Assembly (NCBI GenBank): GCA_014607495.2
Contig: CP053159.1
Coordinates: forward strand, 8,501,501-8,565,500
Reading direction: 5' to 3'
Source: Carposina sasakii
Lineage: Eukaryota > Arthropoda > Insecta > Lepidoptera > Carposinidae
Length of the DNA stretch: 64,000 nt
The notes below the pieces were generated by a model that did no database searches, was not told the DNA's origin, and saw only the letters and a program-made list of their open reading frames with translations. This document shows, piece by piece, positions 1 through 12,400 of this stretch (position 1 is the stretch's first letter; each line of letters begins with the position of its first letter). Position numbers and translations under genes: made by a program.

Positions 1-505
1 AAGATTAAGTTCATTTTAAAATTGGTATATTCGTCCCTTTTTGAAGAAGCTCTGTTATGCACCATGTACACGTACTCTGTCATTATACCTACAATATTTT
101 CGTCTTGTCAAAATCAGATGCTATCTGCTCTAAAAGATTCAATTCCGAGTCGACTTCCAGTACGTATGCCCACAGAAAAATTTAAGTACTTAAATGAACA
201 AAAAATAACAGCTCTGCATGTTCACTCTGTAGTCACATAATCGGAAGATTATAGACATATATAAATATGACTAACTATAAGTACTGGGTAATTATAATGT
301 TTCTACAAAAATATATGCACAATAAGTACAGAGTCTATAAGGAAACCATCAAATTACTGTTAATGAGCGTAGTAAACATAGGATATCTTATAATAATGAT
401 AAAGATAAATATAGGTGTGTGTGTGTGAAAAATGTATTGATGTTTAAAAGGTAACATAGTCAAAAGATTCCGCATAAGGAATCCGTTGTATGTTATAGGT
501 ATACA

Positions 506-848
506 TACAGGTGATTTTTGATCGTCAACGTTCCCGAAAACTACGGAATCTCCTCATCATCACGATCATTTTTCTCCATGGAAGCATACCTGGGAAGTGT
601 CTGGTTTCCAAAATATTAAGGTCCAAAAATGCACTTTAGCGCGTGTAGCAAGATTTTTTCACGAGAAATAATTAATATCTGTCTATGAAAAAACTAACAT
701 AAACACTGGACACTATAAATTTCGCCCGATCATAAATTTAAAAAAATATCAAATTTACTTCGTTTCCCAGCATTTTTTTTGGCATAAACTTACTTTATTT
801 AATGTATAGAGTATGTACCCTTCGTTAAGGGTGGCAACGACCTGTATA
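506..848 (+). mobile_element. MITE family 1, copy 1
   Basis: One of three copies of a 340-390-bp element. One end reads ACAGGTGATTTTTGATCGTC and the other GGGTGGCAACGACCTGT, which is an imperfect terminal inverted repeat. The other copies are at 25701-26090 (reverse) and 34075-34450 (forward). I see no coding capacity, so it is called a non-autonomous DNA element. Confidence 0.55.
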
Positions 849-1063
849 TTGATAGTAAAACTAAGAGTCAACTAAGGATTCAGGAACTCAGGCGATAAGC
901 TAGCAACTTGTCACGGATCACGGATCATTAATTAACATCTGTATCTACTCCGGTATGCTAGACGTGACTGTGGGATTTCGTGTCTTTAGAGAACTCTAGA
1001 ATACATCAGCTGCATCTCCTTTCATACATGTCGTAAAAGTCGACTAAGGAACAAGCAAAACAA

Positions 1064-1560
1064 ACGGCCGATTGGTGTATTAGGTAGTGACCCCGCCTGC
1101 GACGCCATAGGTCCTGGGTTTGAATCCCGGTAGGTGCAAACATTGATATGATGAATATTAATGTTTGTTTCCGAGTCATGGATGTTCCTATACTTATCTA
1201 TGTATTTATACAGGGTGTAACAAAAAGGGTAAGTTAAGCGAAAAGCTATGTAAATAGCCCACTATAGAGAACCTATCCACAAAATTTGAGATCCGAAATC
1301 ACATGTTTAATTTTCCCGATAGTATAGAGAATTTTTAAATATCTCAGGAATTTTCATACAATCTTGAAAAATAAAAATGTGATTTCGAGTCTCAAATTTT
1401 GGAAATAGGTTCTCTATAGTGGGCTATTTATACAGCTTTTCGCTTAACATACCCTTTCTGTTACACTCTGTATACCGTTGCTTAGTACCCACGACACAAG
1501 ACCGTATGGATCTTAATGTGGGACTAAGTTAAGTGTAAAAAAGTAAAAAAGAAAAAGAAG
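1064..1560 (+). mobile_element. tRNA-derived SINE split by a MITE
   Basis: The head resembles a tRNA gene: an A-box-like stretch near 1070 and a B box GGGTTTGAATCCC near 1120. The body continues to about 1206, is interrupted by the MITE at 1211-1470, and resumes at about 1475 with the usual SINE tail sequence (cttagtacccacgacacaag). Fragments of the same tail occur at about 17990-18075 and 34700-34735. It is not a functional tRNA gene because no cloverleaf is complete. Confidence 0.6.
1211..1470. mobile_element. Foldback MITE family 2, copy 1 (260 bp)
   Basis: The two halves are near-perfect inverted copies. It starts CAGGGTGTAACAAAAAGGGT and ends with the reverse complement (ttctgttacactctg). 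TATA lies on both sides, as expected for TA or TATA target duplication by a Tc1/mariner-like transposase. The copy at 60858-61117 is also 260 bp, and the one at 53671-53930 is the same length. There is no ORF. Confidence 0.75.
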
Positions 1561-1735
1561 AAGAAAAGAAATGGTCACTGATCTTTTACATCTAGCCTCG
1601 CCTTGTTAAACGTGGCGGTAGGAACTCCTTTATGATCTTCCTCTTTGTACCTACTACTACTACCTACACCCTATTCGATGAACACAGTCGTGTATGTGAA
1701 CTCCTATTTCCTAATCACATGACCGTTATCGACTT

Positions 1736-2012
1736 GCTAAACATTAGCATAGAGGAACAAGATGTAACATATAGGTAGAGTGCTAATGTCATACTAACAG
1801 TTTCAATGCACCATTAGACTTTTCGGTGCCTCAAAATATTAGTATAATGTATAGTAATGTACTACATTACTAATGTATTGTAACGTATAGTAATGCAATC
1901 TAAGTGCCAAGGACTGGAATTGTGAGGCACCGAAAAGTCTAATGGTGCATCGAAACTGTTAGTATGACATTAGCACTCTATGTCTACATCTTATTCCTCT
2001 ATGACATTAGTT
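1736..2012. repeat. Long inverted repeat (probable MITE)
   Basis: The left arm (agtgctaatgtcatactaac at about 1780, continuing to cggtgcctca) is repeated inverted at about 1922-1980, with only scattered mismatches over about 60 bp and weaker pairing outward. The AT-rich loop contains several tagtaatgtact-like steps. No coding capacity. Confidence 0.55.
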
Positions 2013-3057
2013 AGCGTAGGAGGTACTCCACTATCTACCGTTTAGTATAAAATTACGTAATAGGTACTTATTGAACGGTATGTCTCATGCCTTACCTAGG
2101 TCATGATAAGTCATGTGAACTGAACTGAAATAAACAATACAAACAACCTACATTGTGCTAAAGATGAAAGTAACTTTTCTCTGTTTGGCCATGTTTAATT
2201 TGACTCTTATCCGTTGTATTAGTATTGTTCATTGTTCTATAACTGATTGAATTATCGCCATGGCTTCGATAAAACGATAGTAAAAGTGTTAACAATTTAT
2301 TGCCTGTTTGTTGTGAACTTTATTGTAAGGTGATTAAGAAAATTGTATAACCACTGGTAGGTAATTTAAAAAACAGTGTCCCAAGTTGTCAAACAAGTTC
2401 AAATAAAAACTGTCTATTATCTATAGTAAATTTGTTTATAATCTCATCAAAAACATATAATTATATGTAGTATCGTCATATAAATCACAGGGGAATTTTA
2501 AATTTACATAACCATATTTCTATAGATTCAATAGATTGCAGTAATTCAGAGGTTTGAAAACTTATTTCGTCTAACGCCCACTTTGAAAATCAGTAGCGCT
2601 CCCCATTTTTATTTCACCTTAAAGATGTCAATAGCATATTAGTTGCGCTATTTTTTTCTGGGGCCTTAACTGCCTCTCTCTAGGCCTCCAAAGCCCACGA
2701 GGGGGCGTTATCGCCCAGTTTGGGAAAGACTGCAGTAATTTAATGGCCATTTACCTTAAACACCTGTACTTCTTTGTGTCTCCTCTTCCATGGGAAAACC
2801 TTGCAGCTTACGATTTTAAGCAACAAAGTAACTTTATGTAGTTACTGAGACTTGCGACTACATGTTACCTACCTACTAGACCTAAATAAATCTCAGATGT
2901 TTGCTCATCCCCGATAATAGCACACATGCTTTCTCTTTTTGTCAAGTCAAGTCGAGATCAATAGATATAGTAATTTGCATAGATTTATTATACTAGCGTT
3001 ATAAATCTATGGAAATTTGAGTTTTATTTAAATTATTACGACTTTCATTTTTATGAG

Positions 3058-3304
3058 ATCTGTGGGGTAAGCACGAACCTTTTTACGCGGCGTAACGCTA
3101 GCGACTCGCTAGCAAAATATATGGGAAATGACAGTTAGAGGCTAGCGTTACGGACTATCGAGAGGTTCGTGCTTACCCCTCAGATCAGAGCACGAACCTC
3201 TCGATAGTCCGTAACGCTATCGTCCAACTGTCAAATCACATAGATTTTGCTAGCGAGTCGCTGGCGCTACGCCGCGTAAAAAGGTTCGCGCTTACCCCAC
3301 AGAT
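3058..3304. repeat. 247-bp foldback element
   Basis: The two arms (ATCTGTGGGGTAAGCACGAA at the left, its inverted copy ending at 3304) are about 90% complementary over roughly 115 bp each, with a very short centre near 3180. It is markedly GC-richer than its surroundings. It is most likely a MITE; a strong hairpin would form if transcribed. Confidence 0.7.
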
Positions 3305-3406
3305 GTAGGGTACATAGACCGTACAAAATTGCGAATGTATTCAATTTAGGTCCTAAATAGTAGTCTAGTTAGCGTACCTACTGTAAAATATGTCTTATTA
3401 CTTCAG

Positions 3407-6400
3407 GTCTGCCCAATGGGTGGCACCTCAAAGAGACTTCGACCCAGAGCGGGTGCAGGTGTCCAGCAAAACGTACGGAAACTGTCTTCTGAATGCCGAA
3501 GACAAGTTCACGGAGCCAGAGTCCTACAGAGTGTCCAACTACTACACCTACTATTTGGAGAACCAGTGCCGGCATGACTGTGAGTTTTGGTTCGCTGTTT
3601 TGCTCGTGTGTGCCATTCTTTCCGATGACGATTCTGATGCGAGGCTTTACTAGAATATATCAGCTGCATTCCCCAGTGCCATAAATAGCCTTTTCTGCGC
3701 CCTATTTCGTCCTGCTTGGCCTGGCCATTCTTGCGCCCCCCAGAGTCTACGCCCTTTGCCTGGGCACCGGTGCCACCGGCACTGACATTTACTACCGTGC
3801 ATGTCGTAAGGATCGACTAAGGAGTTCGGGCATTCTTTCAGGCGATATGCTAGCAACTTGTCACGGTTCATTAACATCTGTCCCCGTTATGCTAATCGTG
3901 GCTGTGGGATCACTCTTATCATCCTGCAGTTCTGGCTACTATTTCTTCTAACTCTTTCAACTCTTCCGGTTACGAATGTTACAGTAAATTCTTTTAGCAA
4001 GATTGTTTACATCTTAAAGGTGAGAGGTTGCTTATAGCGGAGCTTCTCGCTTCCACAATGCATACAGTCCTGTTTTAGGAGTTAACCTCCAAATATAATC
4101 GATGGCTTTGTGAACTTTGATTGCAGATCCTGACAAGATAGACAGATGTTCATATGAGGAGTACTACAACCAGACCCTGAGGCATGTCGAGTTTACTCTT
4201 AAGAACTACACCAAGGATGAGGTATGCAGTTTAAAGATAAAGTGTAATTTACTTTCTCTTTAAATGACAAGAGAAGGAACGGAGAGAGATAGACCTGACT
4301 AAGATTAGGTTTGGGTTTAAGTATGACTGCCGGAATCGACCCTATTCTTGCTATTGCTACTGATGCGTGTGATATCCATTAATAATATTTGTTGATTCAT
4401 GGTGTCAAAGAATGAAGTCCGCCTTATAGTGAAGTCTTCTAAACTATGTTGGTAATACACAATAATTGCAATTTGTTATCTTCATTCACATTAGTTATTC
4501 TACATACCTTGTATTGTAACTCGTGACTAGCTCTGGGTTTTTCATATAATGAATGTTGTAGTATGTACCTACTAGATAAGGTGTTGTTAGGTACAAAATA
4601 TCTAGGTTTTTTCTATCTTTTTTCGCATATGGACTTATAGTAAAACTTTATGCTGATATATCTCTGGTATGGAGATATCCCAGTGGTTAAGACGCGCACC
4701 TTCCAAGCGGGAGGCGTAAGTTCGATCTCAGTCACGGGCCTGTACCAATGAATTTCATGTACAGATTTTAATGTTGCAAAAATTGTCACTTAGCTCGTGC
4801 CTCGAAAAGCACGTAAAACCGTTGGTCTTGCGCCTGATCTCTCTGCGGTCGTGTCGGCTTTCCGTCCCATCTGATTATAAGAGTAACGGAATAGAGAGTG
4901 CATCTGTGTTTGCACACACACTTGTGCACTATAATCTCCTGCGTACCTGGCCAATCTCCGTAGAGATTGGTCGCCTTGGCCGAAATACGGTTGGAGATCA
5001 TCATCATCATCAAGCATCCGAAATCAATACCTCACCTCTCCGTGCATCCTACTACTACCTATTACCTATAAATTAAGAATTTGTTAACAGTTGCTAGATT
5101 TTTTCATTTTAACCCGAAAACTGGCATTGCCGTTATTCCTTGCCGTGAAGACCAGTTGCCTTTCTACTATGCTTCATTGTTATGCTATGGATGGTGTGGA
5201 TATCGCATGCATCTGTAGCACATCTCTGGTGGAAAAGCAGCCTGAATAGGGTAGCTGGTGAAAAACTCCTGTGCTGTTGCGGGGCTTCGCTAGAATACAT
5301 TAACTGCATCTTCTTCCGTGCATGTCGTGAAGGATTTTAGGGGTGCTCTCAGGCGATTATCTGCCAACTTGTCATTGATCTTTAACATCTGATCGCGCTA
5401 TGCTGCTATGCTATCTGCGATCCTGCAGTTTTGACTATTCCATTTTTGGGGACACAGCCGTGTATGTAATAGTGAAAAATTGGTAGTGTAACTCCTTTAT
5501 GATTCATTGTCATTTGCAATACATATTTTCAGTGTAAAACATCGTGTGAGACTGAAGATCGGTTCGTATGCCGAGGTTTCTCGTGGTCCGGCGACACGGC
5601 CAGTAGGAGGGGCCTATGTGATCTGCACAGTGAAGACCTGGTGACGGCTGGATCCTGGCTGCTGAGGAAGACTTCGCGGTCTACATATTACCGCCGAGTC
5701 ATTTGTTTGAACAGTAAGTTTTGTTATTTTACAGGACACTGCTAGAATATTTGGCAGTTTACCTACCTCAACTGTCAATTCACCATCTAATCTCTTCATA
5801 ATATGAAATATGTGCCTCTTAGATAGGAAACATCGTCGATAGTCGACGGAGCCATTTATATTTTTTAAAAGTTGAAGTTGAAGATAGGAAATATTATTTC
5901 CTATCTAAGAGGCTCAAAAAGGATTTCTTTGCTGGACATAAAAGATATAAGGAAGGGTCCTTATCTCTATTATGTACTTATTTCTATCTAGTCTCATTAA
6001 TGTTGATTATGCAAGTTTAGGAATAGTTTGAAATGCAAGTTCGGAAGCTACTGCAAAAATACAATAAGTTGTTTCAACCCCAAATGCCATAATTGCTTTA
6101 TTTTAGAATTAACATATTATAACGGTACGATAAACCTTTGTAAAGTATTACAAAGGGTTTTTAGGGTATCGACTCAACTCAGCCAATTTAGATTCAACTA
6201 GATTTTTAACAAATTGATTGGAATTCAACGATTTGGCTACAAATGGTTTAGCATCAAGATTTTGTGCGGATTTGCGTTTTTTATACTCCTGTATCATTTT
6301 TAAATACAGTAATACTTTCGTGCAAGATCCATTGAAAAGTACTTCAAGATCTGGGTCCAATTGCTTTGCTAGGTTAAAGGCACACATATTTTGGTATGTT

Positions 6401-9400
6401 TTTCCGTCTTTTGCACAGACTGGTTCAGTTTTCGAACATGAGTTGTCAAGCTGCCCGAAGAACATTAAGTCGTTGTTAGACTTCACTTCTACAAATTGTA
6501 GGGCTGAAAATAATTACAGACAATACTTAGACTATGAATTCTGTATTGGGAAGTGTATGACGAAAGTGTACCTTCATACGCGTATAATAGGTCCAGCAAA
6601 AAATTATACGTTTGGCACAGACACGAAATAATTCAAAATTTGCATAGTTCTTTTAGATTTCATATATTTTGGCGGGATTACATTTCGGCAGTCTGTTTGA
6701 CCAAATATTCTCTCTGAATGATGGCGTAAGTTGCTCTTTATATGACTATATATCCTGTGTAACTGCATAATGGGAGTTATTCTATAAAACGGATTCTATT
6801 ACACGCTCATAGGCTTGACCATGTATTTATATAGATTTCGATCTTTTTGTAATACCTTCTAGCTAATGTTTGTGTTAAGAACAGCAGAGACTATAAATAA
6901 GTATTATGAGTGATTGAGGACATTTAATCAAAAGTGAACTAAAAGTGATTATTGTGTTTTTAATAAGTGCTCGACGCTGATTGGTCAGATTATGTTTAAC
7001 TATAGAGATTACGAATTATATAGGATAATTAATGTAAAATATAAAGTAGGTCACACATTTTATTATTTGTTAGTGTAGAGAACGTTACGACCTACAAAAT
7101 GACATATAAAACATAGATATACCTCGAAAGATATGTTAAATAATTAATGAAAAAGGTTACATGAATGTCTAGTTTTCGTAGAACGTACCATTTGAATTGT
7201 AAATAGCTTTTTGATTTCAAGCTCTACATGAATAATTGTTTTGTTATAAGGTAAGGCACTGAAAAACCTGTAAAAATATGTAACTTTCAATAGTGTAAGA
7301 TTAATATGTTTTGAGATTGCGACCGAAATAGGTATAAACCAAAGTAAAAATTGTAGTGAAAAGCGGTCAAGTTTGGTAGGCAAAATCTGCCTATTTACGG
7401 ACGGTAAGGGAGAACCCGAGGGATAAAAATTCCGTCCGTATGAACTTTGTAGTTTTCCTATACAGTGCCTACAGTCAAGAAATAAGAAGAAAAATTGTAA
7501 ATAGTTAGAAATAATAAGAAGCTTTGTGTAATAACTGTCTTCGAGGGAGTTAAGAAAATATACAGTCCACGAGCATCGAAAGTGTTTTATTCAGTCGGAC
7601 GGGGCACCGCTATTGGGAAGTTTGTTCGGTAACCCGCCTGGCCCCCCAACCCCTTGTCGCCGGCGACGACCGAAGTCGGAGTCCGCGACAATTTTGGTCC
7701 TTCGAGCCGGATCAGAAGATTGAAGACTCAGCACCTGTGAAGATCGAAGATGGTTCGTACGCGAAGCCAACGTGGGGAGAGTCCCTGCCAACAGGAACGC
7801 TCGCCGCAGTCACCCTCCGAGACGACGGCCAGCACCGAGACCCACACCGCCGCCGGTGATCAGGAAGCCGCCACACGCGCCGCGGGCGGCTCGGACGCGA
7901 CCGTGCGCACCGCTGCGCACGACGGCGGACGGGACGCCGCAGATCGGTTCGCTACGCGTTCTGGCGGCGCCGCGCGCGCCGCTAGCGGTCGAGAAGCCGT
8001 CACGCGCGCCGCCGCGCGCGACGCCGGTTACTACGAGACATCCGCGCGCGCCGACGAGCGCTATGGTACTGACGAGCGCGGCGCCGAATATCACGATGCC
8101 GCCGGGCCCCACGACGTCTCGACGCACTCCGACAGGGAAGAGGGAGCCGTCCCGCACCCCGCTACGTTGGAAGGTACTAGGACGCGCGCCGCCAACTTAA
8201 TAGAAGCTCGTGCACACGCCGCTCGACTGCGCGAAGAATACAACGCCGCCGCCGCCCTTAACCCGGGGTCGCATACCTGCCGGTCCTTAGCTGTGAGGAC
8301 CATCACTGCTGCCGCCGTCAGAAATGTCAAACGGGGGGAGAGAGAAGCAACCGCTACGCCCTATGAAGAATACTCCGCCGCAAGTACTGCCACCGCCGCT
8401 GCACGAAGACCGTCCCCGCCGAGGTCGGTACGCTCCGAACGATCGACCACTAGCACTGTCGCCCGTATCCGGCAAGCAGAATATGAAGCAGAGGAGCGAC
8501 TTGCATTCTTGCGAAGGAAAGAAATTGAAGTAGAAACTGAGCTAGTACGTAAGAAGCTAGCTATGGACGTCGCCCTAATCCACGAAGAAACCGAAAGCGT
8601 CGGGTCAGAACCGGGGGATGCACCGAATGACCGCGTGGATGAATGGGTGCAAGGGGCTGTAGGCACTGCTATAGGAAGACACCATGAAGTGGGCCGCCTT
8701 CGCAGAAATGAAGGATCGCCGGAACCTGAACGACGCCGCGCCTGGGCTAATATTGAAGGCCTAGGAGGACGAGCAGATTCACCCCCACCACAGGGACGAA
8801 TACGTTCAGAAAATGTGCCGCCATCGATGGAGCATCGCCAAGCCTGGGCCGATGAAGAGGGTCCTGAACCACGGGCGCGCTCACCGTCGATGATGGTGGC
8901 ATCAAGAAGACAGCTTCGTCAGGAAGAATATAAGGAACGTCATCCCACCTGGGCCAACGAAGAAGGCGCCGGGAACCGTGAACGCTCACCTAGACGGAGG
9001 GTTCTTAAAGAAGATTGCCCGGAAATAGGACCCCGCCGTGGCTGGAACGAGCCACCTACAGCGCGAAGAAATGAAGCCTATCCGGAAGAAACGCCAGCAA
9101 GAGAGCGTCGTACGCGCTCACCGCGAGGAAAGGGAATCGAGCAACTGGCCGTGACCCTGGAGAAGATGATGCGAATGCGTCCACCACCACGACAAGTGAC
9201 GGAGCTTCCTACATTTTCAGGCTCTGCCGTGGAATGGCTCGCATTCAAAGCCGCCATGCGAGACTCAACGGACTTATATGACTTCTCGCCGGTGGAAAAT
9301 ATGGCACGGTTGAGGAACGCACTAAGAGGGGAAGCCCGAGAAGCGGTCGCAGCATTACTGCATACGACCAGAGATCCTGAAGCCATCATGAAGACTTTGG

Positions 9401-12400
9401 AACAATGCTTCGGGCGAAAGGAAGTCATCATCAACCGAGCACTAGAAGAGCTGAAGAAACTCAGTCGTCCGGGACCGTCAGCTGCGGACCTGAATGCCCT
9501 GGCGGTGAAGCTCCAGAATATAGTATACACCTTGAATGCAGTGGATGCACGAGGATGTTTGAACAATCCGATGTTGGCAAGAGACATCGTAGAGAAGCTA
9601 AGCCCATACCTGAGAACACGATGGTGTGACTTCGCTAGAAGCAATGAAGGTTCCGAAGAACCGGAAGTGGTTGCGCTGAGCCGATTTCTGATGAATGAAG
9701 CTGACTTGGCGCTCCGATACACATATACGGGGGGAGTGTCAGCCACGCCAACGAGCGAGATGAAGAAAAGAAATCCGCCAACGAAGACTCCAATGAAGCA
9801 CCGAGTCTACAACACCACGGAAGAAGAACGCAAGTTGAGCTGCCCTAACTGTGGAGAGAACCACCACTTAGGAAGATGCACGAAGTTTGCCCGTCTAATC
9901 ATGGATGATAGATGGAAGATAGTCAAGGAGAAGGGAATATGCTTCAAGTGCTTGAAAGGAAGGCACCGAAGTTTGTCATGCAGAGCCAAGCCTTGCGGCA
10001 AGGACAATTGTCGAAGACCTCATCATGTATTGCTGCACACAGAATACAAGAAAGTTTCCGATGAATCCCCAGAAAAGGAGGCCACGGATGAAGCTGTAAT
10101 GACCACACAATCCGCCGAGACCGGTCGCGTCATACTGAAGTTATGTCCGGTAACAGTGTCCGGACCCAAGGGAGAAGTGGAGGTGTACGCACTGCTGGAT
10201 GATGGCTCAACCGTCACACTGGTGGACCAAGAAATTGCGGAACAGGTCGGCGCAATGGGGAAGGGAGAGCAATTGAAGATAAGAGGGGTCAATTCGACGT
10301 CGAACGAAATGTCAAGCAAGAGGGTGACCCTTAACATAAAAGGGAGACAGTCACAGAACGGTCACTGCATAGAAGGAAGAACAGTGAAGAACTTAACACT
10401 GCATACCCAGACGGTACCCACATCCGTCTTGCAATGTCCTCACCTAAAGGATCTGAATGCAGAAAACGTATGCCACGCAAACGTGAAGCCGAAGATGCTG
10501 ATAGGCGCTGACAACTGGAACCTACTAGTATCGTCTAAGATACTAAGAGGAAGAACTAAGGAACCAGCAGCTGCCAAAACCGCACTAGGATGGGTCATAT
10601 TTGGATGGGCATCCAAACCCAGCACAGCAGGAAGAGATGAAACGGTCCTTCACCTCTTCCACCGAAGAATCAATCAAGGAATCCAACAGGAGCCTACGAC
10701 CGGACAGGACACGGCCCTGGAAGAATTAGTGCAACGACATTACGATTTGGACGCCTTGGGAGTTTCTCTGGCCATTAAGAAGACGCCAAGAGAAGAACAA
10801 GCAATTAAGATATTCAATGAAACATCGCGTCGAATTGAAAAGAGATACGAAGTAGGACTTCCATGGCAAAGGGACAATGTGAAGATGCCACGAAGTTATG
10901 AAGCGGCGTACCGACGGCTGAAGAACATTGAAAATAAGATGAGCCGAGACTCGGAGTTCGCACGTGAATACACGGCTCAGATACGAAACCTACTGGAAAA
11001 GGGTTACGCAGAAAAATGCGACGGGACAGAACAAGACAGCCCTATCGCCTGGTATCTCCCGCACTTCGCAGTCCGGAACCCGAATAAGCCCGGAAAGATC
11101 CGCCTTGTGTTCGACGCAGCAGCCACCGTGAATGGGAAAAGTCTGAACAGCGAGCTCCTAGAGGGACCAGACCTTCTGAGATCGCTACCCGGAATATTGT
11201 TCCGATTTCGAGAAGAACCGGTGGCAGTAACAGCAGACATTCAAGAAATGTTTCTGCAAATAAAGATTAGGAAAGAAGACCAGCCAGCACAGATGTTCTT
11301 ATGGAGAGAAGACAAGAGTGAACCACCAATGCTTCTCAAGATGACGTCAATGATATTTGGAGCCTCAAGTTCTCCGTTCCTGGCACACAGCGTAAGAAAT
11401 CAGAACGCACTGGACCACGCGCTTACTCACCCAAAGGCGTTGAGGTCCATAACGAGAAACCACTACATGGACGACATGGTGGAGAGCTTCAGAACGGAGG
11501 AAGAAGCAATAGAAACAGCCGCGCAAGTGGACTACGTGCACCGACAAGCAAGCTTCAAATTAAGAGGATGGTACTCCAATAGCAGAAGATTGCTCGAAGA
11601 ATTCCCAGCGGAAACTCGAAGATCAACACCAGCCAAACTCATGTCAAAAGAAAACCTCGGGTACGAGAAGACCCTCGGCATGATTTGGGATGCCGACAAG
11701 GACGAGTTGGGATTCAACACTACGCTGGCTCGAGTACCAGAGGAAGTTCGCACAACCAAGCGTACACCGACCAAGAGGGAAGCTCTGAGCGCGGTGATGT
11801 CCGTGTACGACCCACTAGGCTTCTTGAGTCCATACACCATTGCGGCCAAGATACAATTGCAAGATATTTGGCGGCTGCAGATTGGATGGGATGAAGCTAT
11901 TCCGAGAGAAGAGGCAAAAGAGTTTAACAATTGGTTAAATGGATTACAAAACGTTGCAACCTTGCGAATACCTCGCTGCTACGATAACACAGCGAAGTAC
12001 AATCGACGAGAGCTCCATATATTCTGCGACGCAAGTGAACGAGCCTATGCTGTGGCGGCATATTGGAGGCTACAGAACCCGGACGGGAGAGTGAAGATAT
12101 GTCTTGCGGCTGGCAAAGCCAAGGTAGCCCCAATGAAGACTCTCAGCATACCGAGACTGGAACTACAAGCAGCAGTCATCGGAACAAGGCTGGCGGAAAC
12201 AATAAAGCACGAACACCGATGGGAAGTGGAGAAGACCGTATACTGGACGGACTCAAGAACAGTGTTACAATGGATTAGAAACAACGCGAAGAAATATACG
12301 CCCTTCGTAGCACATCGATTGGGTGAAATCGCCGAGCAAACGGAATCCGAACAATGGAGATGGATTCCCACAGACATGAACGTTGCAGACGATGCCACCC

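Larger units (their letters stand above)
1..3406. other. No exon recognised; repeat-rich sequence, probably intron or flank of the PAN/ZP gene
   Basis: I see no convincing coding exon here. The ORF at 22-240 has no recognisable domain or splice context. The stretch holds a MITE at about 506-848, an interspersed repeat at about 880-1060, a SINE (1064-1560) split by a foldback MITE, a second inverted repeat (about 1736-2012), a GC-richer repeat near 2640-2740 and a long foldback at 3058-3304. Because the first visible ZP-gene exon opens in mid-codon, at least part of this stretch must be its upstream intron. Confidence 0.6.

Noticed and set aside
1064..1140. tRNA gene (B-box-like GGGTTTGAATCCC)
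   Set aside because: No complete cloverleaf; the sequence continues as a SINE body shared with other loci.
4771..5076. 101-residue ORF as a gene
   Set aside because: It lies entirely in a SINE ending in an ATC run and has no domain or splice support.
7144..7383. 79-residue minus-strand protein, found identically again at 14298-14537
   Set aside because: Both copies are inside the two LTRs; identity reflects LTR duplication, not coding conservation.
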